From Phoma sp. XZ068 (taxonomy: Eukaryota; Ascomycota; Dothideomycetes; Pleosporales; Didymellaceae), in contig RBKR01000017.1 in NCBI GenBank assembly GCA_004835665.1, positions 248,001-312,000 on the forward strand: a DNA stretch of 64,000 nt, written 5' to 3'. The notes beneath the pieces are model-generated. The model was not told the origin of the DNA, did not search any database, and worked only from the letters and a program-made list of their open reading frames with translations. This document shows positions 10,791 to 22,003 of the stretch, piece after piece (position 1 is the first letter of the stretch; every line of letters begins with the position of its first letter). The position numbers and the translations under genes are program-made.

Positions 10791-13328
10791 TTTGTTAGTG
10801 TCGGTCACTAACACCCAGTCGTGAATGTGCGAGTGACAAATGATAGGCAGTGACAGCGGTGGACAGATAAGCAATGCAGGAGTATGTGTTGGGCAGATCA
10901 GAATGGCCAAAATCCAATGAAGTGGTGCAGGAGATTCAACAACGGAAAACGCCAGTATATATCAACAACCGTCGGAAATGCTGTGCCTCGCACAACATAA
11001 TCCGGATCGTCTTTCCGGCACTCTACAGTGCCAGGCAGAGCCTCACGGCGCCTGTCAAGGCGGTGTTGCGGTCATCGCGGTCGTAGCGTAACGGCCGCGG
11101 CCGTGGAAACGCGCCGGCTACATTATACGGCGGAGCGCAACACTCCAAGGCTCGGTCTTCAGAGTGCGTGTCGCCCTCCACGTGCGGCGCGTTCCATCTC
11201 TTGTCCGATACTACCCGCATTCCAATGCAGTGCGCAGAAGGGCAGATGTTGAGAGCTATGCTTACCTGTGCAGTTCGCTATGCGGAGAGCTGATCGGCGC
11301 TAATAACGAAGGGTGGGGCGTGATGAGAAGCGGTTAGACTGGTGGTCGGTATGCACTTCAACAACTTGTACAAAGTAGCAGGCAAATGGCAAAGATGATT
11401 GCGAGAAAAACAACGATGAGGCTGCCGGGAAAGAGATGTCAGGAGAAACGGAAGAGCTGTCACGGTACGCGTTGTGCCATCCAACCAAGCGGTGCCTGGT
11501 GAGGGGTCTCGTAGCGATTGAAATGCGGGGAAAGCTGGCTGATACCATCAGGTACTTCCAGCGCAATGCGACCAGTCAAGAAGCGGGTTTGAATGCGGAT
11601 TGACAGCCTCGAGCCAATCGGATCACCCTTATTCGATACATCGCTGGTTTTGTTGTCACTCTCGTTGCGGGCCGTCATGTTCTGGCTTGTGACAGGCCGT
11701 GCTGTCGCGTGTCACTGGGCATCTCGACTTGAAGGCAGTCCTGTTTCTGAGACTGGGATTGTAAGGTGACACCGAACTGAGATTCAGGTGATCTTCAGGC
11801 ACAGCTTACCTGGCTGAAAGTTTGATGGCTGGGATGCATGCGGGCGTGGTTTAGGTTTGAGTGAAGAAGGGATGACGTAGGCCTGGCCCGATCGGGAAGT
11901 GGGTGAAGCTCAACGCCAAAGTTTGAGGTCAACGCCAACTAGACAGAGGACGAAAATGCTTTCATTAAGCATCATGCTGGGTCCCTAATGCTTAACATCG
12001 CCGTATCAATGAATCGCCTTAATATTTGCGATCCATTTTGGCGGAGTTTCGAGAGCCTCACCACACGATTAAATCATAACACCCGTGCAACAAGCATCAT
12101 CAGCCATCGACCTTCCACAGCCCGGTCATCAATCTCTCGTCGAATATTTTCTTCGGCTTAAGGTATGATGATATCAGCTCAAAACTACCCACGCCTCGGC
12201 CACGGCCATTGATTCTCCGGCAAGCCACAACAAGACTTTCCTGAATGACGTGCAGGCGATGGGAGCCTTTTATTCGTGGAGACAGAATACTCTGCGAAGA
12301 CATGTGCAAAGGGTCTCCATGCATATGAGGCGTTGTTCTCGCTGATGCGCGGCTGTGGTTGGCGATAAGAGCAGCCGCCCGCGGCCGAGATGGTTTCACC
12401 GACGAGGCTGACCTTGGAAACAACACAACCAAGACTATCTCGGGGCCAGAGGAGCTCCCGAAGGAACTCCGCTCAATCTATCTCGATGGGATGCAGATTT
12501 TTCGTATAGCGATCGGGATGTGGATGTTCATCACTCCGCCATCCCACAACACTCTCGCCGGATTAGTGCTGTGAGCTTGCTGGATGGATGGACGGTACAA
12601 AGTCCGCACCATTTACGACATTCTAGCTTGAGGGTTCGTGTTAACTTGATTCAATGTAGATTCGGCTCAATCAACAGTCTTTCCCGGGTAACTTCTTCGA
12701 GGTTGTCTTTGCAGACTCATTACCACTTCGAGTACCGCCACAAACCGCTGTACTGGAGATGTAGTCTTCCAATTCAGACTCTACACGTGGTACTGGCTTA
12801 TACTGGGTGGCTGTGTACATTCTCCTGGTCTCCTTCTGGGGTTGCAAGTTACGCTGTCTAATGAATAACCATCGCGAGGGCGTTGTAGCTGCATTGAATG
12901 AATCCCGTAAGACAGAATACAGAAGTACTTAGGCAGTCTAAAAAACACTCCAGGAAGGCGGCCTTGTGTTTGTACATGCTGAGGTGCTGACTACCAATTC
13001 CAAGGTGTCTACAGTCATTCGACTCTTCAACCTCTGATGCCTCCTAACAGTCCCTTGCTTCACCTGCCTCATCGCTAGGACCTTGACTACCGGCATGACA
13101 TTGCGAGTAACCTTGATAGTCCCTAAATGATTGCAAGAGCAATTTTCCTCCGACTGCTGATGTTAACGCTCTTCCAGGACTTGCCGCACTGTCACTCTGC
13201 TGAATAGCTTTTGCTACAGTTGAGCACTTTACATGGTTACTATTTCATGATAATGCTAGGGTATCGAAATGAAAGGCAAGCGCTAGATGCTATGCTAAAA
13301 CGTACAAAATAGGACAATGGCCGCCTAC
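10791..13328. other. 2.5-kb gene-free region
   Basis: No frame above 113 codons and no recognisable domain on either strand. The 12905-12935 segment shares a core (AAGACAGAAT, then GAAGTACTT) with the degenerate repeats at 20.9-21.3 kb, so part of this region may be old repeat debris. The part next to 10790 should hold the carrier promoter. Confidence 0.5.
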
Positions 13329-16115
13329 TCAAAAGTCTTCGGCAGGCCTGACACCGCTGTATAGTGCATCAAGCTTCAAGTCTTGAACATGGAACTTCCA
13401 GTTCCTGATCTTGGGTATCGAGATCCGCCAGCCGCGGTCTTCAGTCTCCTCCAGTAGAATCTCGGCCTTGCGCTCAGCATCTTCCTCGTTCAGGGCGCAA
13501 ATGACGAATGTAGAGAGATAGAACATGACAAAGGGAAATTTGTTATTGATGTGGTGCTGGATATAGTACTGCCAGGCGTGTGCGGACCACGGGCGATCAA
13601 AGGCTGTCAAGTCGATTAGTACTAATACTTCAAAATGTGAATAAGAGACTTACGCATAGCGTTCCAGTGGTAGAGATGCCCTTCCGGCGTTGCAAAGTTT
13701 GAGCCTGTGTTACCTAAACTCTTCATCGCAGGCATGGGCCAGGCACAGTAATGCGTCTGGATTGAGCCTTTGGCCATGATGCCGTTCGGATTCTGTTGCT
13801 TCCAAGCATGCGCAAAGTCTGATAACGAGTTGGTCGGCGGGAAAGGTAGTGAAGGCACGCGTTGACCATCAGATGTTGTTTCGGTGTGCTCGTACGGGAA
13901 GTAAAGATCGAGGGCGCCGTCTGACCCTCGCATGATCACCGGCTGAGACTGCGGTTCCTCCCAGGCAGGTAGTTGACTAATGATGCCGCATCGCTCCATA
14001 TCCTCGACAACTCGACGAATGAAACGGTTCTCATTTCGTGTGAGTTTATCAGCTGCTGTCTCCCTCTGGTGCATTGCAATCATACCCGGATCCGGGTTGT
14101 GACATCTGAAACGGTTGCCATCGTATTGCACATCATGAGGTGGAGGATAGCGGAGATCAGGAGAACACTCAATGACCATCTCTTCCAAGAAGATCTCTTG
14201 TATGGAAGGCGGAATAACGCTGCGAATGACCCGCTTCGCAACCGATCGAGGGGTTGGATCGCCAACCAACATCAACAAGGCATCTTGGACGACCTCCAAA
14301 AGCTCGAAGGGCTGACCGACTTCGCGGTCGATGATGATGAACTGCCATGAGTCGACAACAATGGGGTCGTACATAGATGTCTTCCTCAGTCGCAATTGGT
14401 TCTTGATATCCTCCAGGGTCATGGTCGTAGTCCATGGGGAATCATGCAGGCCTTCGCGAGTTGATGCGGATCGGTAGCGATTGATGAACAGCTCAGGTTC
14501 TGAAGGGTGCACAGTAGCTTCCGCATTGGTGCCTTCGTAGACAACGAGGTGCAGCCGATTTGTTCGTTTGCGCAATTCTTCCAGGAAATCTCGGGTGAAA
14601 GGGTCGCCCATTGCCATTTGTCCGCAGAGGTAGTTTCGTGATTCGACATGGACGTAAGCTTTGGTTTCCTCCTTGAGTCTGAGACTTGTAGTGTAATCTC
14701 CTTTGCTTGTTGGTACGAAACCCAGGTACACGCCAGTAGTGCACTCGCTCAGAATACCTGTGGGATCGAACCAATGCTCGTTGTACATACCAAGCATCAG
14801 GAGCTTGCATATGGTGGTGTAGTCCTCGAAGTTTGAGCAAATGCTTGCCACGGTCCAAGGCGTCAAAAGGGTTGGAAACCAACGATACCTGTGGCTTATC
14901 AGAACTTGTCCTATACAGCAAAGAAAAAAGGACGTACAGTATGTCCCAAGCAGGCTTGGTCATACGAAGACCCTCTGTGGAACTAGGGATCACACCACCG
15001 AGAAGGCGGATTGATTTGATGTCACCTCCGGCCAGAGTCTGCGCACAGATTGCTACGCGAAGGTACTGAACAGCTTGGGGCCGCCACGCGTTCTCGAAGT
15101 AGTCGCAGTACATCTCGAGCTGGCTAGCCTGGCAGCCAGCAAGGAACTCGTCAATGCATCTTGATCTGCTCGCGTGCTCTAACACTTCTGCCTCGCTGTC
15201 ATTCAGAATCATTATACGAAACCAGGCTCGGACAATCTCTATACCAAGATCGACCTGATCACCATTTGGCGAGTCGTTTCTGCGTGGTCTATCGTCGAGA
15301 TCAGGAACGATGCTGTAAAGGCGGTTGATGGCGTCATTGCAAAGATCGGTCTGAAACTGTTTAAGGACTTTGATACTGCCATCATCAGGCATGCTCTGGA
15401 GCGAGCTCATAGGTATCCTTGGACTAAGTGGGGACTGGAGAACCAAAATCTTTTCGAACTGTTCTGCATCTGGGTATGGTGTAGCCGACCTAGGGGTATC
15501 TGGGGTCGGGCGACGATCTTTCATGTTCGACACTGCATCGCATTAGCTATAGTCCAAAGCAACTTTGCATCCAAGGACGACTGAGCCGTTTCCATGGCAG
15601 GTCGTTTTGCGCTGGTCGATGACAAGAGGCCCGTTGCATTGCGTGCGACATATAGGCTTATCAGTTTTGGAGAACATACTTAACAACGCATCTGCGAGTT
15701 GCCGGGTGTCGGTTTCGACCTTCGCAATCCATTTCGTATAGTCTGGTGTATCCACGCCGCGTGTGTGGAACCTCTCGCGAAGACGGCGGCGCAGATTCAT
15801 CGCCAACTGGAGCTTCTGCATTTTCTGTTTCGCCGTTTGCGGATCCTTGACCTCAATCTTATCCGCCTCCTTCTGAAACTTGTCCCACGCCATATTCATA
15901 TCCTTGAGATCCTGCGCGTGCCTTGGACACCACACATCCTCGTCGGACGTTAGTGGTTTGTTACATGGCCGCCCATCTGATTCGACAGCCTCGCAGATGT
16001 CGCTTTGTAAAGCGGGCGATCGTGGTGGTGAGGAAGACCGAATCAGATTTCGCGATTTGTTCTGAAAGCTCGGCCGACGTTCCTGCAGCGAAGGAATACT
16101 GAGATGGATACTCAT
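13329..16115 (-). CDS. Orphan fungal protein with N-terminal Cys/His motif (846 aa)
   Basis: Four exons join in frame: 16115-15680, 15532-14938, 14888-13654 and 13603-13329. Introns are 147, 49 and 50 bases, with donors GTATGT, GTACGT and GTAAGT. Near the N-terminus there is a possible zinc knuckle, C41-x9-C51-x11-C63-x2-H66, followed by a charged helix. The rest is a globular, mostly helical region with many Trp and acidic residues and no family signature that I recognise. It contains no secretion signal or membrane span. The first intron is unusual: it is much longer than the others, a multiple of three (49 codons), and open until a TAA near its 3' end. If retained it would end the protein at 190 residues with four extra Cys. 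I treat it as an intron because donor, CTAAT branch and CAG acceptor are all present and splicing restores one long frame. The function is unknown. Confidence 0.75.
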
Positions 16116-17802
16116 GGCTACGCTTTAGACAGTCGCAAGGGAAAAGGAAAGGAACCAGGGAACGATACAGACAAGAGAACAGGCGCGAGGATCCAAACAC
16201 AGAAAGGCTAACAGTGTTAGAGCATCCCGAGGCGACGAGGCTGAAAGGGAGTGGAAAGTCAGGGAAAGCGGGAGGGTGTCACTCTTCAGTCAATGGAGGG
16301 GCTCTCTGCGGGACGACCCCTAAGGAACTACCATGCGGCGCAGCCACACACGGGCGACCACTTTGAACTATTCAGCCGCGGTGCATTGTAAGTGCGGATA
16401 ATCACAGTCCACTTCATAGCCGCGGGGCGCTTAGGCGCGAGGGTACGTGTGTCTGTCCCTAACGACTACTGCACTATGAAACGCAGATACTTTGTATAAC
16501 AAGTGGTGCTCACTCTTCGTTGCCTCGAAGTCTGCCGCAAACCAACAGCATCGACGCCCAGCGTGAGCGGGATTGGCACCCGAAGCAGGCTGATGTCGTG
16601 TTGTCGTTGTCGCTACCGTTGTCCTGGTTCTCATCACGCTCTACATAGACCCGCGTAACCCATTCGGGCCTACTTGCATTGCACTGAAAGCGCGGAAAAT
16701 CACCAATCATAGAGTTACCCACATATCTAACGTGATGTGTAATGTGGGGTCGGGTACGGAATACGAGCTCCGCGGGTGGCTGTCGAGCGTTGAAGATCAT
16801 AGAGAGGACAGATCCGCCAGTCACCTATGCTGAAAATGGGAGTGGCTGGTCAGTTGTTCAGCGCGTCTGTTTTCCCGATCAATATGCTCTTCTGTACGCT
16901 GCCCCTTGCGCTTGAGTTATTGCACGCGCGCTGTCATTTTCATGAGCGCCCGGCGCGTATGTACCAGCTCTGATTGGTGCGGTGGAGGCGGCAGGCCTTA
17001 CTATTCGGCGCGACGGCAGGAGGAACGACCAATTGCTGCCCCAAATACCCAAGACCCAAGGGTGCGGGAGCGATGTGATGGGTCGATTCTACAAGCATAT
17101 TGGTCAATAGTCGAGTTGGGCGCGTATGCACTGTGCCTCGCTAGCAGTGTGATATCTGATATCTTCGCTTGGAGCACGGCTGACGGGACAGTGCACTTGA
17201 CTCGCTGGATCGGGTGAATATCGTTAACTGAGTAAGAGATAACGTGATGTGTCAGTCAGCGTGCGCTCCTTCGAGAGGGGTTTTGATGTTTGTTGCCAGA
17301 TACGAGCAGCAATTGGTCAGCTGCGCCGCAATGCTGCAGCGAGGAGCGGAGGATCATGGTTGTCTATGGCAAGGTCAATACTTGGAGTGCGTCAGAGTGG
17401 AGCAGAAGGGTGCGCAGGCAGATACGGAAGATGAAGTTTGCCAAAAGACCGCTGCGAGACCTGAGCATATGAAGTTAAGCGCCAGCGCGGGTAACAAACC
17501 AATTAACAGTAATATCCTCTCTTTACGCTGAAGTCATACCGGTGCTGTAGGCTGACTTCATATTCTCCACTTATTTTGCTACTCTGGCCTTGTTGAACAT
17601 TCGTTAGAGTCATGTAGTCTACTTTACGTCATTGAAACCCGTCTCCGTCTATGCCAATTAATATCTGGCCATGAGATCACTTCTGAGAATTGATACCCAG
17701 TAAAGATGAGGCAACCGATAGAGAATGTGTACGAGAATTGAGCTTTTAGCCATATGTACAGTTGGTCCATGACGGTTCTCAATTTGACAAAGTCCAAGTT
17801 GA
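16116..17802. other. 1.7-kb intergenic region, no gene seen
   Basis: Only scattered frames of about 60-104 codons, overlapping in several frames, and none with family resemblance. Part must be the promoter of the 846-residue orphan gene. Confidence 0.5.
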
Positions 17803-19335
17803 TCAGTAGTCCAACGCCTCCTCGAACAACCCTCTTAACTGCTCCCTCTGCTGGTCCAACTCGGTCTCCAAATGCGGCGCCAGCATCAACACTCTCTGCT
17901 GCGGAATAGTGCCCTCGACCAACTCATCAATATGTTCCTTTCCAAACCCTAGCGCCTTCAACCCACGCGGCTGATCACCCAGCTTGACCAAAAACTCCGC
18001 CAACGCCTCGCCGAGCACTTCACCAGCACTCTCCTTCTTCACATTCGAGATGTCGACGCCAAAGGCCTCCGCTGCAGCCAAATGCCTCTCGGGGTTCGAT
18101 GCACCGGTGAATTTGAATACTGCGGGTGCGGTGACAGCGACCGAGACACCGTGAGGGATGATGGCGTGATCGACTTCGTAGCCAGCGTGCTTGTAGCCAG
18201 GATTTTGGCCAGAGATGGGGTACGACATGCCGTGGCACAGATGCACGCCTGCATTGCCGAACCCAACACCAGCAAGGGTGGCAGCAAGCAGCATCTGGCT
18301 CTGCGCTTCGTGGTCTTCTGGGTCCTTGACGGCACGGGGTAGATACTTTACGGTGTCACGGAGAGCTTGCAGGGAGAAGATGTCGGAGATGGGGTTTGCG
18401 CCCTGGTAGGCTGGACGTTGGATGGGGTTTTGAGGACGAGGCGTACGCTCATAGTAGGGAATTGCAGTCCAGGATTCGAGAGAATGGCAGAGCACGTCGA
18501 GACCTGATGATGCGTGGACCGCGCTGGGCATGGTGCGGGTGTTGATGGGATCGACTATGCCGAGTGTAGGTTTGAGGTTGCGGTGGGCGATACCGGTCTT
18601 TGCGCGCTTGGAGACGAGGTCGAAGATGGCAGTTCCTGTTGTTTCGGAGCCAGTTCCTGCTGTTGTAGGGACGGCGACCAGGGGGAATAGCTTCGAGGGA
18701 ATGGGAAGACCCTTGCCGAGGGGGGCGTTGACGAAGTCGAGGAAGTCGGCGTCTAAAATATATTAGTACATCACACAACGTGAAGTAGAAGACGACTTAC
18801 CAGGAAATGTGGTGTACAGATTCATCAGCTTCGCTGTGTCGATTACACTTCCACCACCCACCGCCAAAAAAGCATCGGGCTTCCATGGCTTTGCAAACTC
18901 GATTGCCTCCTTGATACTGCTATCCTTTGGCTCAACCCTCACTTTGTCAAAGATCTCAAACAGTACTCCCTCTCTTGTCAATCCCTCAATGACCTGCTTC
19001 ATAGCATCCAGCTTCCGTACATTCTGGTCTGTGACAACCATGACGCGTTTCGACCCCATATTCTTAAAGTCCATGCCTACTTCTTTCGTACACCCGGGTC
19101 CGAAACGAATACTAGAGGCAGCCATCTCAAAGGCATATTCTTTCTGCTGCGAGAAGTCCACAGGCGTTGCGAGGTGTCGGCGGGCCTGGTGGATGGTGGA
19201 GGGGGTTTGGTTGTGGTAATTGGGGTTTGCGTGGCAAGGACATGAAGACGGATGTGTGAATTGCACAGTGCGGAGGAGGTTTACTGCGCGTGCGGCGCGT
19301 GAGGGTGCTATGCGGATTGCCGTTGATAGCGTCAT
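17803..19335 (-). CDS. Mitochondrial iron-containing alcohol dehydrogenase, hydroxyacid-oxoacid transhydrogenase type (494 aa)
   Basis: Exons 19335-18801 and 18752-17803 join across a 48-base intron (GTAAGT donor, CTAAT branch). The N-terminus (MTLSTAIRIAPSRAARAV) is Arg/Ser/Ala-rich without acids, typical of a mitochondrial presequence. The core is a type III Fe-alcohol dehydrogenase: nucleotide-binding GGGSVIDTAK at about 159-168, PTTAGTGSETT in the second exon, and the metal-ligand region with HLCHGMSYPISG and VDHAIIPHGVSV. The length and the presence of SYPISGQNPGYKHAGY match the ADHFE1/HOT branch, which oxidises 4-hydroxybutyrate with 2-oxoglutarate as acceptor in mitochondria. The closeness to bacterial-type Fe-ADHs means substrate assignment is by family only. 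The ATG at 19335 is preferred because the presequence starts there, although the frame is open up to a Met at 19491. Confidence 0.9.
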
Positions 19336-19812
19336 GGTGGAGCTTGAAGTGCGGGGTGCGTATGTGATTGAGCTTCGTATGTGCTTATTTGGAGGTTGCT
19401 TGAATACTATGTACTGGTTTCGGGGTACAAGAGCTTCAGAATGTATCCTGACTCTTTCCCCGGAGAGATGTGCGAAATGCAAGGGAAACACGTCGTGGTG
19501 ATGCGGAGAAGCCCTCCGGCGTGTAGCATCCGCAACCTCGGTTCATGATAGATCGCGCTATCTTAATGCGGTATACCGGTTGTGGGGAATATGCTCATCA
19601 ATAACCTCAAGTTCACCATGATATTATCAGAATTGACTTGCGAGGAAACCCTTCCAGTACAGTCATCGTAGAATTCATTCAGTAGTGCTCCCAACCCACG
19701 CCGTGATAGTCATCGCCTTCGTCCTCATGCGTCTTTTTGTATCCTTTCAATCTAGTCTGCAACAAATTTCTGTGGTAACTCTAGCCTCAAAGTAGAACGC
19801 CATACACCTCTT
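19336..19812. other. Intergenic region between two minus-strand genes
   Basis: It holds the promoter of the dehydrogenase and the 3' end of the thioredoxin-like gene. I see no gene in it. Confidence 0.45.
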
Positions 19813-20260
19813 TCACCCCTCGACAAAATCATCAATAAGATCATGCAAGTTCGAATCAACGTTAACCTCATTCTCCACCAACCTCCCCGTCTCTCTGATC
19901 TCTCCTTCTACCCACTGAAACCGGACCAACTGCGGCACAGCCTTGACATCCCACTTCTTCCTATACACATTCTCTAAATCCCTCCACCTACACTCGTCAG
20001 CGCCGTCCACCCTAGTAAACATCCCGCGGTACATACTCTGGCTTCTGCCCAACATGCACATACGCTAGCGTCGGCGCCTCTGCACTAGCAAACTCCTTCT
20101 CCAGCCTCGGCAGCGCAGCCCGCACATCAGGACACCACGGCTGCTTTGTCGCGGGATCTATCGAGGAGATGAAGCAGACGAAGAATTTGGCTGCTGGGTC
20201 GCGTGCGAGCAGTAAGTCCTGCGCCGAGGCGGGGAGTTGGAAGTTGTCCTGGATCGGCAT
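19813..20260 (-). CDS. TXNDC17/TRP14-like thioredoxin-fold protein (132 aa)
   Basis: Exons 20260-20037 and 19987-19813 join across a 49-base intron (GTATGT donor, CTGAC branch, GTAG acceptor). The join restores the family's VGQKPEWRDLENVYRKKW stretch, which unspliced frames break. The fold is that of TXNDC17 (DUF953): FFVCFISS strand, then the active-site region PWCPDV at residues 41-46, then KAVPQLVRF with the cis-proline. In animal TRP14 the site is WCPDC; here the second cysteine is Val, leaving only Cys43, so classical disulfide reduction by a CxxC pair is not possible. The protein has no targeting signal and is probably cytosolic. The role, redox or otherwise, is unknown. The start at 20260 is preferred over an upstream in-frame Met because the fold begins there. 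Confidence 0.88.
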
Positions 20261-20892
20261 CTTCACGTAGACTCGTACGTAGAATGGGATTCGGAAATGA
20301 CTGGAAGATTTGGTGGTGAGGAAGTATGTTTGTTGTATTGCTGCTTTTCTTGCGCCATATACGCGGGTTCCTGCGCAAGATCGAAATGTGGGGCCGATAA
20401 TTTGATGCGCACGTGGCACATTGTGTATACCAGTACTACCTTCCTACCTCGTTATTAATTAAGATTTCGATATCGATCCAAGGTTTTACGATGCGGATTC
20501 GGTGTCTTGGCCGTGTTTAGTTGCTTTAGCCATCCGTTTATCCTATCCGTTATAATACCATACCAAGTTGTCAACAAGGAAGCTTTCTCAGGTTTGAGGC
20601 TCTATACTTGCTTGCTTAACGATTATGTACGGCCTCCCCCTGCTGGATGCTTGGAATACAAAGCAGCTAGTGAGATGTTCTGGTTAACCAAATGCCTTTG
20701 TTTTTCCCGGCCCTCTCTCGCTCTATTGTTAGTTGTTAATCAATAACACCCGTGGACTGAAGTAGCAATCTCTGATTAATATGTGGGCACATGAGACTAC
20801 TTTAAGCCACTTAGAAGCTGTTGTGTGTTGTAGAAGTATGTCATAAAGAAACGCACTGGTTAGGATAGAGTGTCTCTCGTGTTTTGCTCGCC

Positions 20893-21340
20893 CTGTCAGC
20901 TCTGTGTTGCAGAAAGAGATAGAACGTAGAAGTATAAGTGTTTCAAAGTAAGACAGAATGCTGAAGTACTTTCACGTTCAAAATTTTCGTGCTGAATTCT
21001 CGTTCAGGTGCATATTCCTAATATTTAACAAGTGTTCTACAATCTACTATACATTTCAAAGCAAGACAGAATACCAACGCACTTTATCGTTCGTCCCGAT
21101 TTTACAACACAACGTACATCTTGAATAACGACGAAGCGTCTCAGAATAAGACAGAACGCTGAAGTACTTTCATGTTCAAAATTCTCGTGTTGGTTTTATG
21201 CTCTGGTGTATCCCACACACGCCCATATACATCTAGCTCACACTGTCAGCGAGACAAGAACGCTAAAATATAAGTGTTTGAAGTTGAGACAGAACGCTAA
21301 AATACTTTTGTGTTCGGCATGTTTGCTCTGGTTTCCTTAC
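20893..21340. repeat. Degenerate direct repeats with AGACAGAACGCTGAAGTACTTT core
   Basis: The core occurs around 20950 (AAGACAGAATGCTGAAGTACTT), 21062 (weaker), 21149 (AAGACAGAACGCTGAAGTACTT) and 21287 (GAGACAGAACGCTAAAATACTT). The first and last copies also share the preceding CTGTCAGC and ATAAGTGTTT blocks, so a unit of about 80-100 bases was duplicated. Several differences are C/T and G/A transitions. No coding capacity is seen. Confidence 0.7.
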
Positions 21341-21487
21341 GACGTTTAAGGTTTTCGGGCTGGATTTGTGCTCTGTCGACTATACTTCTATAAATTTGTA
21401 GCGCAACAACCTACCACACTAAGGAAGGCTACACTGACTGTTAGCCCCCTTGCCTTTTTATCCAAAAGAAAAAGAATTGTCCTCGAA

Positions 21488-21556
21488 TAGTAAGTAATTC
21501 AAGCAAGATTAATCCTTAGACCAACCCTTCATCTTCTCGCTTGCTTGAACTTACTA
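21488..21556. repeat. Short imperfect inverted repeat
   Basis: The arms AGTAAGTAATTCAAGCAAG and CTTGCTTGAACTTACT are reverse complements except for a two-base bulge, separated by about 33 bases. It could form a hairpin or be the end of a decayed small element. Confidence 0.5.
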
Positions 21557-22003
21557 CGCTGAAGTAGGAAAATTTGCTTAGAACTACCCTTATTTTTGGC
21601 AACTTTCACGCCCAAAGTAGTCAAAACTGATACATCAAGAAGGGACCGTAGTGACAGCATTACTCAGTCTTTACATAATTACTAAGAATAACTCAATCCT
21701 CGCCCACAGTACATCTGCTAAACATCGCTATCAGAATACCTAATTCTACAAAACGTCTTTTCAATCAATCTCGCACAAGAACCACGATTTGTAATGCTTG
21801 TAATGCAAGAGAAGAGTTACCATTATTATTCCCCCCATCCGTTCTTCCCCAACTAATCCAGCCCCAACGCCAAAATCTAAGGATATCTCGTTTCAAAACC
21901 ATGCCATGTCAATCATCCATCTATACGGCCAAACCAAGCCTCTAATCTACAAACCGAACCCAAAACGCCATCATGCAAATCCCTCAACTTCTATTCTCCT
22001 ACA

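Larger units (their letters stand above)
20261..22003. other. AT-rich intergenic region with degenerate repeats
   Basis: No gene is recognised. The sequence is visibly AT-rich from about 20460 onward and carries several diverged copies of one short sequence between 20890 and 21340 (listed separately) and an inverted repeat near 21490-21556. The 3' part should hold the 3' end of the arrestin transcript. Confidence 0.6.
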
